A DNA stretch of 64,000 nucleotides from NCBI GenBank assembly GCA_938041035.1, contig CALHYX010000008.1, forward strand, positions 1 through 64,000, in the 5' to 3' direction. Positions 44,229 to 52,338 of the stretch are shown here, one piece after another. The position numbers were made by a program, and so were the translations under genes. The notes below the pieces were generated by a model. That model was given only the letters and a program-made list of their open reading frames with translations. It was not told the DNA's origin and searched no databases. How positions within the stretch are numbered: position 1 is the stretch's first letter; each line of letters opens with the position of its first letter. The DNA is from an uncultured Acidimicrobiales bacterium (lineage in GTDB: Bacteria; Actinomycetota; Acidimicrobiia; Acidimicrobiales; SHLQ01).

Positions 44229-47200
44229 TCACCGATAGTGATCGGAGCCGGAGCTCTCGGGACCGGCGTCCATGAGCACCGCATCGAGACCGAACCGCTC
44301 GCGCAGTTCGGCCACCAGTCCCTGCCGGGTGTCGACCCGCTGGTCGCTCGGCAACCGCAACACCTGCTCACCCAGATGTAGAAACACCGGCGACTCGCCG
44401 GGGTGGCGCGCCAGCAGATCGCGGAGGTCGATCACCGCTTCTTCGCGCAGCCCACCGGGTTGAAGCTTCAGTCGAAGAGGCTTGGCCCCGGCATTCGTCG
44501 TCGTGTCGAACAGTTCGATGTTCTGCAGGAACATCTTGGGCATGTCATCGCGGTTCTCGATACGACCGGTAACGATGGCGATGCGGTCGTCTTCGAGGAT
44601 GTGGCCGTGTTCGGCCATCGTCTTGGGGAACACCATGACCTCGATCGACGCCTCAAGATCCTCGAGCTCAAAGATCGCCATCAGATCACCCTTGCGGGTC
44701 CACTTCTTCTGGAGGTTGGTGATCACGCCGCCAATCTTTTTTCGGTGGCCGTCCTCGGCCTCGCGCAGGTCGATGATCGGTCCGTCGACGCGGCGTTCGA
44801 GCGCTCGTTCAAAGCCCATCAGCGGGTGATCCGAGATGTAGAGACCGAGCATTTCCTTCTCGTACCGGAGCTTCTCCATCTTTTCGAACTCGACGTCGGC
44901 GATCTCGGCCCGTTCGTCGAACGCGGGGCCGTCATCGAGCTCGCCGAACAACGACATGACCCCCATGTCGTGTTCCTTCCGCCGCGCCGCCGTGTGATCG
45001 ATGATCTGCTCGTGTACGTGCAGGAGCCCCTTGCGCGGGTGTCCCAACGAGTCGAACGCCCCGGCCCGGATCAACGACTCGATGGTGCGCTTGTTCAGCA
45101 CCGTGAGGTCGACCCGCTCGCAGAAGTCGTAGAAGTCGGTGAACGGCCCGTTGGCCGTGCGCTCGGCAAGGATGAGCTCGACCAACCCCTCCCCCACGTT
45201 GCGGACCGCGGACAGGCCGAACACGACGGTCCCGGGACTGTCGTTGGGCCCGGCATCCACGTTCGGCAACGCGTTGAAATCGGTCTCGGCCAGATTGATA
45301 TCGGGAACGGTGACCTCGATGCCGAGAATACGACATTCGTTCAGGTAGATCGCCGCCTTTTCGAGGCTGCTCTTCACACTCGTGAGCAGCGCCGAAAGGT
45401 ACTCCACCGGGTAGTGAGCCTTGAGGTAGGCGATCTGATACGCCACGAGTCCGTACCCGTAGCTGTGACTCTTGTTGAAGGCGTAATCGGCGAACGGTTC
45501 GATGACCTCCCACCACTGCTCGCCGATGTCCACGCCGTAGCCGGTGGCGTCACAGCCTTCGATGAACTTGCCCTTCTCCTTCGCCATGACCTCGCGGATC
45601 TTCTTGCCGCAGGCCTTGCGCAGCGAGTCCGCGTCGGCGAGCGAGTAGCCGGCGAACTTCTGCGCCACCCGCATCATCGACTCCTGGTAGATCATGAGCC
45701 CGTAGGTGCTCGACAGGATCTCCTCGGCGTCGTCGTGCAGGTATTCGACCTCTTTGCGACCGTTCTTGCGGTCGGCGAAGTCGTTGTGCATGTTCATCGC
45801 CATCGGCCCGGGGCGATACAACGCCACGAGCGCGGCGACGTCGTCGAAACAGTTCGGCGCCAGGGACCGCATCAGCGCCCGCATGGGCGTCGACTCCAAC
45901 TGGAAGACCCCGATGGAGTCACCGTTGGCCAGCAGTTCATAGGTCTTGGCGTCATCGAGGTCGACGTTGTCGATGTCGACCTCGACCCCTCGGGTGCGCT
46001 GAATGAGCTCGAGCGCATCGGTGATGACATCGAGGTTGCGCAGCCCCAGAAAGTCCATTTTCAACAGGCCGAGTTCTTCGACGCCGTTCATCTCGTACTG
46101 GGTGACGACCGGGGCTTCGGAGATGTCCTTGCCCGACTCCGGCTTGCGTTGGATGGGCAGGTAATCGGTCAGGGGTTCCTTGGTGATCACCACCGCGGCC
46201 GCGTGAATACCGTCCTGCCGGCGGAGGCCTTCGAGACCCTTGGCGACGTCGATGACCTCTTTGGTCTGGGGCTCGGTGTTGTACATGTCGCGCAGCTCGC
46301 CCGCTTGGGCGTAGCCGTCGGTGTACTTCGGGTGCTTCTCGAGACAGGCCCCGAGGGGCGTGTCGCGCCCCATGATGAGCGGGGGCATGGCCTTGGCGAT
46401 CTTGTCGCCGACCGCATACGGGAACCCGAGCACCCGAGCGGCGTCGCGCACGGCCGCCCGAGCCTTGATCTGGGAGAACGTCACGATCTGGGCGACGTGG
46501 TCCCGGCCGTACTTTTCGGCGGCGTAGCGGATCATCTCGTCGCGGTAGCGGGAGTCGAAATCCATGTCGATGTCGGGCATCGAGATGCGCGACGGGTTCA
46601 GGAAACGCTCGAACAGCAGGTCGTATTTGATCGGGTCGAGGTCGGTGATCCACAGCGTGTAGGCCACCGCACAACCCGCGGCACTGCCCCGGCCGGGACC
46701 CACGCGAATCCCGGCGTCTCGGGCGTGCCGGATGAGGTCCCAGGTGATGATGAAGTAGGACGAGAACCCCATGTTCTTGATGACGTCGAGTTCGAACGCC
46801 AGCCGCTCGACGATCTCGTCGGTGAGCCGGTCACCCCAGCGCTTCTTCGCGCCCTCCATCGTCAGGTGTTGGAGGTACTCGTCGTCGTTGGTGAAACCCT
46901 CGGGCAGCGGGAAGCTCGGCAGCTGCGGTTCTCCGAACTCGATCTCTACATCGCAGCGCTCGGCGATCCACAGCGTGTTGTCGCAGGAGGACTCGATGTC
47001 GCTGAACAGCCGGCGCATCTCGCCGGCCGTCTTCAGGTAGTGGTCGTCGCCGTGGAACTTGAACCGGTCGGGGTCGCTCATCAACGAACCCGTCTGTACG
47101 CACAGCAGGGCGTCGTGGGCCACGGCGTCTTCGCGATGTACGTAGTGGCTGTCGTTGGTCGCCAGCAGCGGCGCCTTGATCTTGCGCGCTATCTCCAGCA

Positions 47201-47810
47201 GTTGCGGGTTGGTCCGGTGCTGTTCGGGGATGCCGTGATCCTGCATCTCGATGAAGAACGAGTCGCGACCGAAGATGTCCTGGAGCCGGGCCGCCCGGCG
47301 CACCCCCTCGTCGAAGTCGTCCTTGAGTAACGCCTGCAGCACCTGACCGCCGAGGCAGCCCGACGTGGCGATGAGGCCTTCGCTGTGGCTCTCGAGCAGC
47401 TCCCAGTCGACCCGGGGCTTGTAGTAATAGCCCTCCATGAAGGCTCGCGACGCCAGCTGAATCAGGTTCTTGTAGCCGGTGTTGTTCTCCGCGAGCAGGG
47501 TCAGGTGGTAATAGAGCTTCTTGCCGCCATCGGTATCGCCGCCGGAGTCGTCCACGCGACCGCGTCGCGACGGACGTTCCTCGCGCGACTCGTGGGCCAT
47601 GTACGCCTCGGTACCGATGATCGGCTTGATGCCCTGCGCCCGGCATTCCTTGTAAAAGGGCAGAACGCCGTACATGTTGCCGTGATCGGTGATGCCGATC
47701 GCCGGTTGACCGTCGCGCACCGCGGCGGTGACCAGGTCGCCCAGGCGCGCCGCGCCATCGAGCATCGAGTACTCGGTGTGAACGTGGAGGTGGGTGAACG
47801 AACTAGCCAC
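44229..47810 (-). CDS. dnaE: DNA polymerase III alpha subunit
   Basis: DnaE is the replicative polymerase. The 1193-residue protein has a PHP domain (LHVHTEYSMLDGAARL, ITDHGNM), the polymerase active site with PDIDMDFDSRYRDEMIRY, VGPGRGSAAGCAVAY, YQESMMRVAQ, and the C-terminal HhH, OB (WTRKGDLMAIFELEDL) and tau-binding regions. It belongs to the DnaE1 type. GTG 47810 begins the conserved SSFTHLHVHT segment. Downstream genes on this strand may be co-transcribed. The bpa gene ends 16 bases above its start. Confidence 0.97.
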   Translation of the reverse strand: MASSFTHLHVHTEYSMLDGAARLGDLVTAAVRDGQPAIGITDHGNMYGVLPFYKECRAQGIKPIIGTEAYMAHESREERPSRRGRVDDSGGDTDGGKKLYYHLTLLAENNTGYKNLIQLASRAFMEGYYYKPRVDWELLESHSEGLIATSGCLGGQVLQALLKDDFDEGVRRAARLQDIFGRDSFFIEMQDHGIPEQHRTNPQLLEIARKIKAPLLATNDSHYVHREDAVAHDALLCVQTGSLMSDPDRFKFHGDDHYLKTAGEMRRLFSDIESSCDNTLWIAERCDVEIEFGEPQLPSFPLPEGFTNDDEYLQHLTMEGAKKRWGDRLTDEIVERLAFELDVIKNMGFSSYFIITWDLIRHARDAGIRVGPGRGSAAGCAVAYTLWITDLDPIKYDLLFERFLNPSRISMPDIDMDFDSRYRDEMIRYAAEKYGRDHVAQIVTFSQIKARAAVRDAARVLGFPYAVGDKIAKAMPPLIMGRDTPLGACLEKHPKYTDGYAQAGELRDMYNTEPQTKEVIDVAKGLEGLRRQDGIHAAAVVITKEPLTDYLPIQRKPESGKDISEAPVVTQYEMNGVEELGLLKMDFLGLRNLDVITDALELIQRTRGVEVDIDNVDLDDAKTYELLANGDSIGVFQLESTPMRALMRSLAPNCFDDVAALVALYRPGPMAMNMHNDFADRKNGRKEVEYLHDDAEEILSSTYGLMIYQESMMRVAQKFAGYSLADADSLRKACGKKIREVMAKEKGKFIEGCDATGYGVDIGEQWWEVIEPFADYAFNKSHSYGYGLVAYQIAYLKAHYPVEYLSALLTSVKSSLEKAAIYLNECRILGIEVTVPDINLAETDFNALPNVDAGPNDSPGTVVFGLSAVRNVGEGLVELILAERTANGPFTDFYDFCERVDLTVLNKRTIESLIRAGAFDSLGHPRKGLLHVHEQIIDHTAARRKEHDMGVMSLFGELDDGPAFDERAEIADVEFEKMEKLRYEKEMLGLYISDHPLMGFERALERRVDGPIIDLREAEDGHRKKIGGVITNLQKKWTRKGDLMAIFELEDLEASIEVMVFPKTMAEHGHILEDDRIAIVTGRIENRDDMPKMFLQNIELFDTTTNAGAKPLRLKLQPGGLREEAVIDLRDLLARHPGESPVFLHLGEQVLRLPSDQRVDTRQGLVAELRERFGLDAVLMDAGPESSGSDHYR

Positions 47811-47826
47811 GGTGCGTGTCTACCAC

Positions 47827-48393
47827 CTACAGATAGACCCCGGGGCGTCCCCCCTCGCCGTCCGGATTTTCACCCGAAGTCGACCGTTCACCCGCGTGAA
47901 GTTGGCCCTGAGCCATCGACTCGAGTTGGCGCTGAGCGATCATCTGCTGGGCCATCAGCGATGCCTGCATCCCCTGGATGAGACCTTCGAGCCACCCGAC
48001 CAGTTGGGCCTTGGCGATCTGAAGTTCGACGGCGCTCGGAACCTCGTCGTCGCCAAACGGCAGCGCCAGCCGCGAGAGCTCGTCGGACAGATCGGGCGAC
48101 ATCGCAGCCGACAACTCGTCGATCGACGCTTCGTAGATGGCCTTCAACCGGTCCCGGCTTCCCTCATCGAGGGTGGCCGACCGCACCTCTTCGAGCAGCT
48201 GGCGCAACATGGTGCCCACCCGCATGACCTTCGCCGGTTGGTCGACCGTCTCGTCGATGTCGAGCTCGTCGCCATCGACCGGTTCCACCGCCCGTTCCGG
48301 TGCGACCGGCAGAACCTCCGGCCGCTCGACGGGCCGTCCCCCGTCACCTCCAGAGGTCGCGGGCATGCCTTCGCCGGGTTCGGTGGAGCTCAT
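47827..48393 (-). CDS. bpa: Bacterial proteasome activator
   Basis: Bpa/PafE forms a dodecameric ring that opens the 20S proteasome without ATP. The 188-residue protein has the family core QPAKVMRVGTMLRQLLEEVR, DEGSRDRLKAIYEASIDEL, PSAVELQIAKAQLVGWLEGL and QGMQASLMAQQM. It ends in G-V-Y-L, which matches the G-Q-Y-L/HbYX docking motif of mycobacterial Bpa. The N terminus is acidic and disordered. ATG 48393 is chosen; ATG 48408 adds five residues. It implies a 20S proteasome elsewhere in the genome. Confidence 0.93.
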   Translation of the reverse strand: MSSTEPGEGMPATSGGDGGRPVERPEVLPVAPERAVEPVDGDELDIDETVDQPAKVMRVGTMLRQLLEEVRSATLDEGSRDRLKAIYEASIDELSAAMSPDLSDELSRLALPFGDDEVPSAVELQIAKAQLVGWLEGLIQGMQASLMAQQMIAQRQLESMAQGQLHAGERSTSGENPDGEGGRPGVYL

Positions 48394-48408
48394 GTCCGCA
48401 TCGTGCAA

Positions 48409-49557
48409 TCAAGCGACCGTCGATGCCAACAGCGGAACCAGCATTTCGGCTGAGGTCAGCGATCCGTGGCGACCGCGGAGTTCGAAGGGGCCCGAGTCGG
48501 CCGGGTCGGCAAAGGCGACGTCGGCGAAGGGTACGAGGGCGACGTCGCCGAGCCGGGCGCGGGCCGCAGCCGTGAGATCGGGCCCAAACCAGCCGTCGGC
48601 CACGACCTGGTCGACGGTGCGGACCCACGCCACATCGCCGTAGGCGTCCTGGGCGGCGGCGTAGAGCGCCGGCGCCGAACCCATCGCGGCGTGGAGCCAG
48701 CGGAAGCGACCCTCGCCGGACTGCCCGGCGAGCAGCCGGGCGATGCCGGGGGCGAGTTCGAGCACACCACCGGTCGTATCCACCTGGCCGTGATCGGCGG
48801 TGACCACCACCGTCACCCCGGGCGCCACCGCCGCCAGAACGTCGCCGACGAGTCGGTCACAAAAGGCGAGTTCGGCGTCGAAATACTCGGTCAAGCCGTA
48901 TTCGTGGCTGACCTTGTCCAGTCCGTCGTAGTACGCGTACACGAACGGTTCGCCCGAACGGGTGAGCCGCCCCACCTCGGTGACCAGCGCCGACGCCACC
49001 CGGTAGCCGTGAAAGCGCACGGAGTCGAGATGGGCTCCGGTGAAGCCGGTGCGCACGAACTCGGCCTTGGTGACGACCGGCGGTCGATGGCCGAGAAAAG
49101 CGGGCTCGACCTGCGTTTCGTGGGGCACAAACGTGCGGCGCATGTCGCCGGCGACGGTCGACCAGCGCAGCACGTTCATGACCTCGCCCATCGCTGAACC
49201 CATCTCTGGGCCCATCTCGGCGGCATCGCCCATGGCCATCCGATAGCCGACGATGCCGTGGAGGCCCGGGTGCGTACCCGTACTGAGCGACGTGAGGGCC
49301 GTTGCGGTGGTCGACGGAGCGACCGTGGTTATGGCGCCTCCCGCCATGGCGGCCAGGTTCGGCGCTAGGCTCAGGCGTTCTTGCAGCTGGTCCCAACCGA
49401 GACCATCGAGCACGAGCAACACGACCTGGTCGGCGTCGACGGCCGGGGCGGGCAACCAGCCCGGCGCCGTCTCCGACGGCTCCAGCAACTCGGGCACAAC
49501 GTTGGAGATACAGCCGCCCTCGTACTCGGGGACCACCGGATCGGCAGCTACGGCCAC
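48409..49557 (-). CDS. Alkaline phosphatase-family phosphodiesterase
   Basis: The 382-residue protein belongs to the nucleotide pyrophosphatase/phosphodiesterase group. It has metal-binding Asp in LLVLDGLGWDQL, the nucleophile Thr in PSTTATALTSLSTG, DGLDKVSHEYG, VTADHGQVD and RHGSLTSAEM. Substrates may be nucleotide sugars or phosphonates; not certain. No signal peptide is visible. Its start overlaps the end of the Rrf2 gene by ten bases, and it precedes bpa by 15 bases. Confidence 0.88.
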   Translation of the reverse strand: MAVAADPVVPEYEGGCISNVVPELLEPSETAPGWLPAPAVDADQVVLLVLDGLGWDQLQERLSLAPNLAAMAGGAITTVAPSTTATALTSLSTGTHPGLHGIVGYRMAMGDAAEMGPEMGSAMGEVMNVLRWSTVAGDMRRTFVPHETQVEPAFLGHRPPVVTKAEFVRTGFTGAHLDSVRFHGYRVASALVTEVGRLTRSGEPFVYAYYDGLDKVSHEYGLTEYFDAELAFCDRLVGDVLAAVAPGVTVVVTADHGQVDTTGGVLELAPGIARLLAGQSGEGRFRWLHAAMGSAPALYAAAQDAYGDVAWVRTVDQVVADGWFGPDLTAAARARLGDVALVPFADVAFADPADSGPFELRGRHGSLTSAEMLVPLLASTVA

Positions 49558-49982
49558 GCGGTGTTGCCCTCGGCGATTCCGGCGATGTCGGCCAGGGTGT
49601 AACTGTCGAGGTACTGCCGCATCCGATCACCTGCTCCGGCCCAGATCGCCAACAGCACGCACTGGCCGTCGTGATCGCAGGCGCCATCGGTGTGAGGTTC
49701 GCCAAAGTCGCCGGCCTGGATGGGGCCATCGACGGCGCGCACGATCTCGGAGAGGCGAATCTCCGCCGCCGGTCGCGCCAGGGTGTACCCACCGCCGACG
49801 CCGCGCTTGGACTTCACGAGACCCGCGCCCTTGAGGGCCAGAAGAATCTGCTCGAGGTACGGCTGGGGCAGCGCCGTCCGCTCGGCGATCTCGCGCACCG
49901 ATGTGGGGCTTTGCCCGTCGGCATGCAACGCCAGCGACAGCAGGGCCCGACTGGCGTAGTCGCCGCGGGTCGAGACCTTCAC
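49548..49982 (-). CDS. Rrf2-family transcriptional regulator
   Basis: The 144-residue protein has the winged-helix KVSTRGDYASRALLSLALHADG, IAERTALPQPYLEQILLALKGAGLVKSKRGVGGGY and a C-terminal loop CDHDGQC. Rrf2 proteins such as IscR, NsrR or CymR use Cys in this loop to bind an iron-sulfur cluster; two Cys and a His are visible here, so cluster binding is possible but not certain. GTG 49982 starts at the usual position. It overlaps the phosphodiesterase gene and may regulate it. Confidence 0.9.
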   Translation of the reverse strand: MKVSTRGDYASRALLSLALHADGQSPTSVREIAERTALPQPYLEQILLALKGAGLVKSKRGVGGGYTLARPAAEIRLSEIVRAVDGPIQAGDFGEPHTDGACDHDGQCVLLAIWAGAGDRMRQYLDSYTLADIAGIAEGNTAWP

Positions 49983-50064
49983 CGGTGGCCGGCGTTCTTC
50001 GGGTGGACCAACATCGCGTTGCACCCTACCGACAGCGGCGCGTGCGCGGCGAACGGAGTAGCGC

Positions 50065-50979
50065 TCATCCGACCACCAGCTCGGCCGGGAGCGGCGAGGT
50101 GACCTCGATCGGTTCGTCGGTAACCGGGTGGGCGAACGCCACCCGCGCCGCGTGGAGCCAGGGACGACGCAGGTCACTGCCCTCGAGGGCGGCTCCCCGA
50201 TAGGTCGTGTCGCCGATCACCGGGTGCCCGATGGAGGTCAGGTGTACCCGGATCTGGTGGGTGCGGCCGGTTTCGAGCCAACAGGTAAGCAACGTGCGTC
50301 CCGGTTCGAAGAACACTTCTTCAACCCGGTAGCGGGTGGTGGCCGGTTTCCCGCGCGGGGTGACCGCCATCCGGGTGGGATCGCGTTGTGACCGGCCGAT
50401 CGGGGCGACGATCTCGCCTTCGGGCCCGCCGACCTCGCCCCACACGAAGGTGCGGTACTCGCGCGTGACCTCGTGGCGCGACAACATGGCGACGAGCGGG
50501 TCATAGGCGGCGTGGCTGCGAGCGACGACGAGCAGCCCGGAGGTGCCCTTGTCCAGCCGATGGACGATCCCGGGGCGCCCCTCCTGTCCCACGGTCGCGA
50601 TCTCGGGATACCGGTGCAGCAATCCGTGACACAGCGTGGCGTGCGGGTTGCCGGCCCCCGGATGGACCACGACTCCGGCGGGCTTGTCGACCACGAGAAT
50701 GTCGGCGTCTTCGTACAGCACCTCGAACGCCACGTCGGGGTCGCCGACGAGGGGTTCGGGAGTGTCGTCGGGAACCTCGATCACCAACCGGTCGCCGGTC
50801 TCGAGCCGAGCGGACCGAGCGCTGACCACCCGCTCGTTTACGTGCACCGCATCCGACGCGATGAGTTCAGCGGCACGGGTGCGGCTGACGTCGGCCAACA
50901 ACGCCACCACCCGGTCCACCCGCTCCCCGGCGAGGGCGTCGGGCACCACTTCGTCGAGGGTCTGGGCGCTACCGCTCAC
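50065..50979 (-). CDS. rluD: 23S rRNA pseudouridine synthase, RluD-like
   Basis: The 304-residue protein has an S4 RNA-binding domain (ERVDRVVALLADVSRTRAAELI) and a pseudouridine synthase domain with the catalytic Asp in GIVHRLDKGTSG and the TGRTHQIRVHL segment. RluD-type enzymes modify 23S rRNA. Its start overlaps the lspA stop by 11 bases, the lspA-rluD order seen in many bacteria. Confidence 0.95.
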   Translation of the reverse strand: MSGSAQTLDEVVPDALAGERVDRVVALLADVSRTRAAELIASDAVHVNERVVSARSARLETGDRLVIEVPDDTPEPLVGDPDVAFEVLYEDADILVVDKPAGVVVHPGAGNPHATLCHGLLHRYPEIATVGQEGRPGIVHRLDKGTSGLLVVARSHAAYDPLVAMLSRHEVTREYRTFVWGEVGGPEGEIVAPIGRSQRDPTRMAVTPRGKPATTRYRVEEVFFEPGRTLLTCWLETGRTHQIRVHLTSIGHPVIGDTTYRGAALEGSDLRRPWLHAARVAFAHPVTDEPIEVTSPLPAELVVG

Positions 50980-51619
50980 CGGCGTGATCCCCTTCGCGCG
51001 AGACGAACCAGATCATCGCCGCGGCGCCGACCACGACCCCCATGTCGGCGATGTTGAACACCGGCCACCACTGGAAGTTGATGAAGTCGATGACCTTGCC
51101 GTCGAGCGGGCCGTCTTCGGCCCGGAAGATTCGATCGAGGAGATTGCCAATCGCACCGCCGATAACCGCTCCGACCGCGACGAATGCGCCGATGGACCGA
51201 TACCCCCTGCTCATGTACAGCAGCGTCCCCACGATGACCGGAGCAAGGAGTCCGATCAGGGGCCCGAGGCCGACACCGCTACTGAAGGCGGCTCCCGGGT
51301 TGCGCACGAGCTGCAACCGCAGCGTCCACACCACGTCGATGATCCGGCCATCGCCGAGCGCGTCGACGGCCCACCACTTGGTGAGTTGATCGAGGGCGAC
51401 GATCATGGCCGCCACCGCGAGGATGAGCGGATAGCGCGACCCCGTTCGGGTCGGTGGGGCCGGGTGGATCGGGTCTGTGCTTACCGACGGGTCTGTGCTT
51501 ACCGACGGGTCAGCGTCGGCCGATGCCGCCGGCTTTGTACTCGACTCGCTGGGCGGCCCAGGGGATGGCTTTGAGGCGTTCTTTGGGGATCGGCTTTCCC
51601 GATCCGGTACAGATGCCAT
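50969..51619 (-). CDS. lspA: Lipoprotein signal peptidase
   Basis: LspA cleaves signal peptides of prolipoproteins in the membrane. The protein has four helices and the catalytic Asp residues in GNLLDRIF and FNIADMGV, plus VRNPGAAFS. The first helix begins at RYPLILAVAAM. ATG 51619 gives 216 residues with a Ser/Pro/Asp-rich tail, similar to mycobacterial LspA, and overlaps the DksA-like gene by 110 bases. GTG at AVAAM gives no overlap but clips the first helix. The start is therefore uncertain. Confidence 0.9.
   Translation of the reverse strand: MASVPDRESRSPKNASKPSPGPPSESSTKPAASADADPSVSTDPSVSTDPIHPAPPTRTGSRYPLILAVAAMIVALDQLTKWWAVDALGDGRIIDVVWTLRLQLVRNPGAAFSSGVGLGPLIGLLAPVIVGTLLYMSRGYRSIGAFVAVGAVIGGAIGNLLDRIFRAEDGPLDGKVIDFINFQWWPVFNIADMGVVVGAAAMIWFVSREGDHAGER
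51480..51513 (-). repeat. 17-bp tandem repeat at the DksA-like/lspA junction
   Basis: CCGTCGGTAAGCACAGA (minus strand) occurs twice and encodes PSVSTDPSVSTD in the LspA tail, partly overlapping the end of the DksA-like gene. The 17-bp period is not a multiple of three, yet the next residues stay in the LspA frame because the second copy lines up with one extra base. Confidence 0.6.
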
Positions 51620-52145
51620 AGCTACCGTCTTTGATTCTGGCCAGGGCGGCGTCGATCTGCTCAACCGCCGCCACCGCCTGAGCGGAAAGGGCGAGGTCTC
51701 GTTCGCGCTCCACCGCAATGGTGTCGCCGTCGCCCGATTCCTCGTCGAACTGTACGTCGCCCGGCTCGCGATCTGCGACCAGGGCGTCGGCTTCGCGTCG
51801 GTAGACGTCGGCCGACTTGATGTATTTCTCCCGCTCTACGTGGAGCAGGTCCTTTTGGGCATCGAGGAACTTCTTGTCGAACGGCGACTTCACGGCCTTC
51901 TTTTTCTTCGCGCCGTTGGTCGCTGCGCTCTTCTTGGCCGCACTTTTCTTCGCCGGGGCCTTCTTCGCCGGGGCCTTCTTGGCCGTGCTCTTCTTCGCGG
52001 GCGCCTTCTTCGCGCTCTTCTTGGCGGCTGTCTTTGCCGCGCTCTTCTTCTCGGGCGCCTTCTTGGCGGATTTCTTGGCGGCTGCCTTGGCCGCGCTCTT
52101 CTTCGCGGCGGCCTTGGTCTTCGGCTTTGCCTTCTTCGTCGCCAT
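51510..52145 (-). CDS. DksA/TraR-like protein with histone H1-like tail
   Basis: The 211-residue protein has a ~95-residue Lys/Ala/Pro-rich N-terminal tail, similar to bacterial histone H1-like tails, followed by a coiled coil (SAQAVAAVEQIDAALARI) and a DksA/TraR-type C-terminal finger. In the finger only one Cys of the usual four survives: YGICTGSGKPIPKERLKAIPWAAQRVEY. Zinc binding is therefore unlikely. Members of this group in other actinobacteria sit next to lspA too. It may bind RNA polymerase and DNA; unproven. ATG 52145 begins ATKKAKPK. Confidence 0.85.
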   Translation of the reverse strand: MATKKAKPKTKAAAKKSAAKAAAKKSAKKAPEKKSAAKTAAKKSAKKAPAKKSTAKKAPAKKAPAKKSAAKKSAATNGAKKKKAVKSPFDKKFLDAQKDLLHVEREKYIKSADVYRREADALVADREPGDVQFDEESGDGDTIAVERERDLALSAQAVAAVEQIDAALARIKDGSYGICTGSGKPIPKERLKAIPWAAQRVEYKAGGIGRR

Positions 52146-52338
52146 GCGTGCTCTTTCGCCCGGTTCTGCTGCGGGAGTGTAGCGGCGGGTGCCCCGGTTT
52201 CGGTGCACCCGCTCAGGATCCCCGATGGTTTAACACCGCGGGGAGCCCGATGCCCGAATACATATGACGATCGTATTAGAAAGACATGGGAAAGGGGTGT
52301 TTGGATCGTCCGGGGATGTGGCTTCCCGGGCCCCTAGC

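Noticed and set aside
44403..47330. 975-codon open frame opposite dnaE
   Set aside because: dnaE is unmistakable on the other strand. The antisense product has the same biased composition as other shadows.
52146..52338. Gene in the gap between the DksA-like gene and divIVA
   Set aside because: Short frames here (for example minus strand 52230-52421) overlap divIVA and lack a ribosome binding site or conserved motif.
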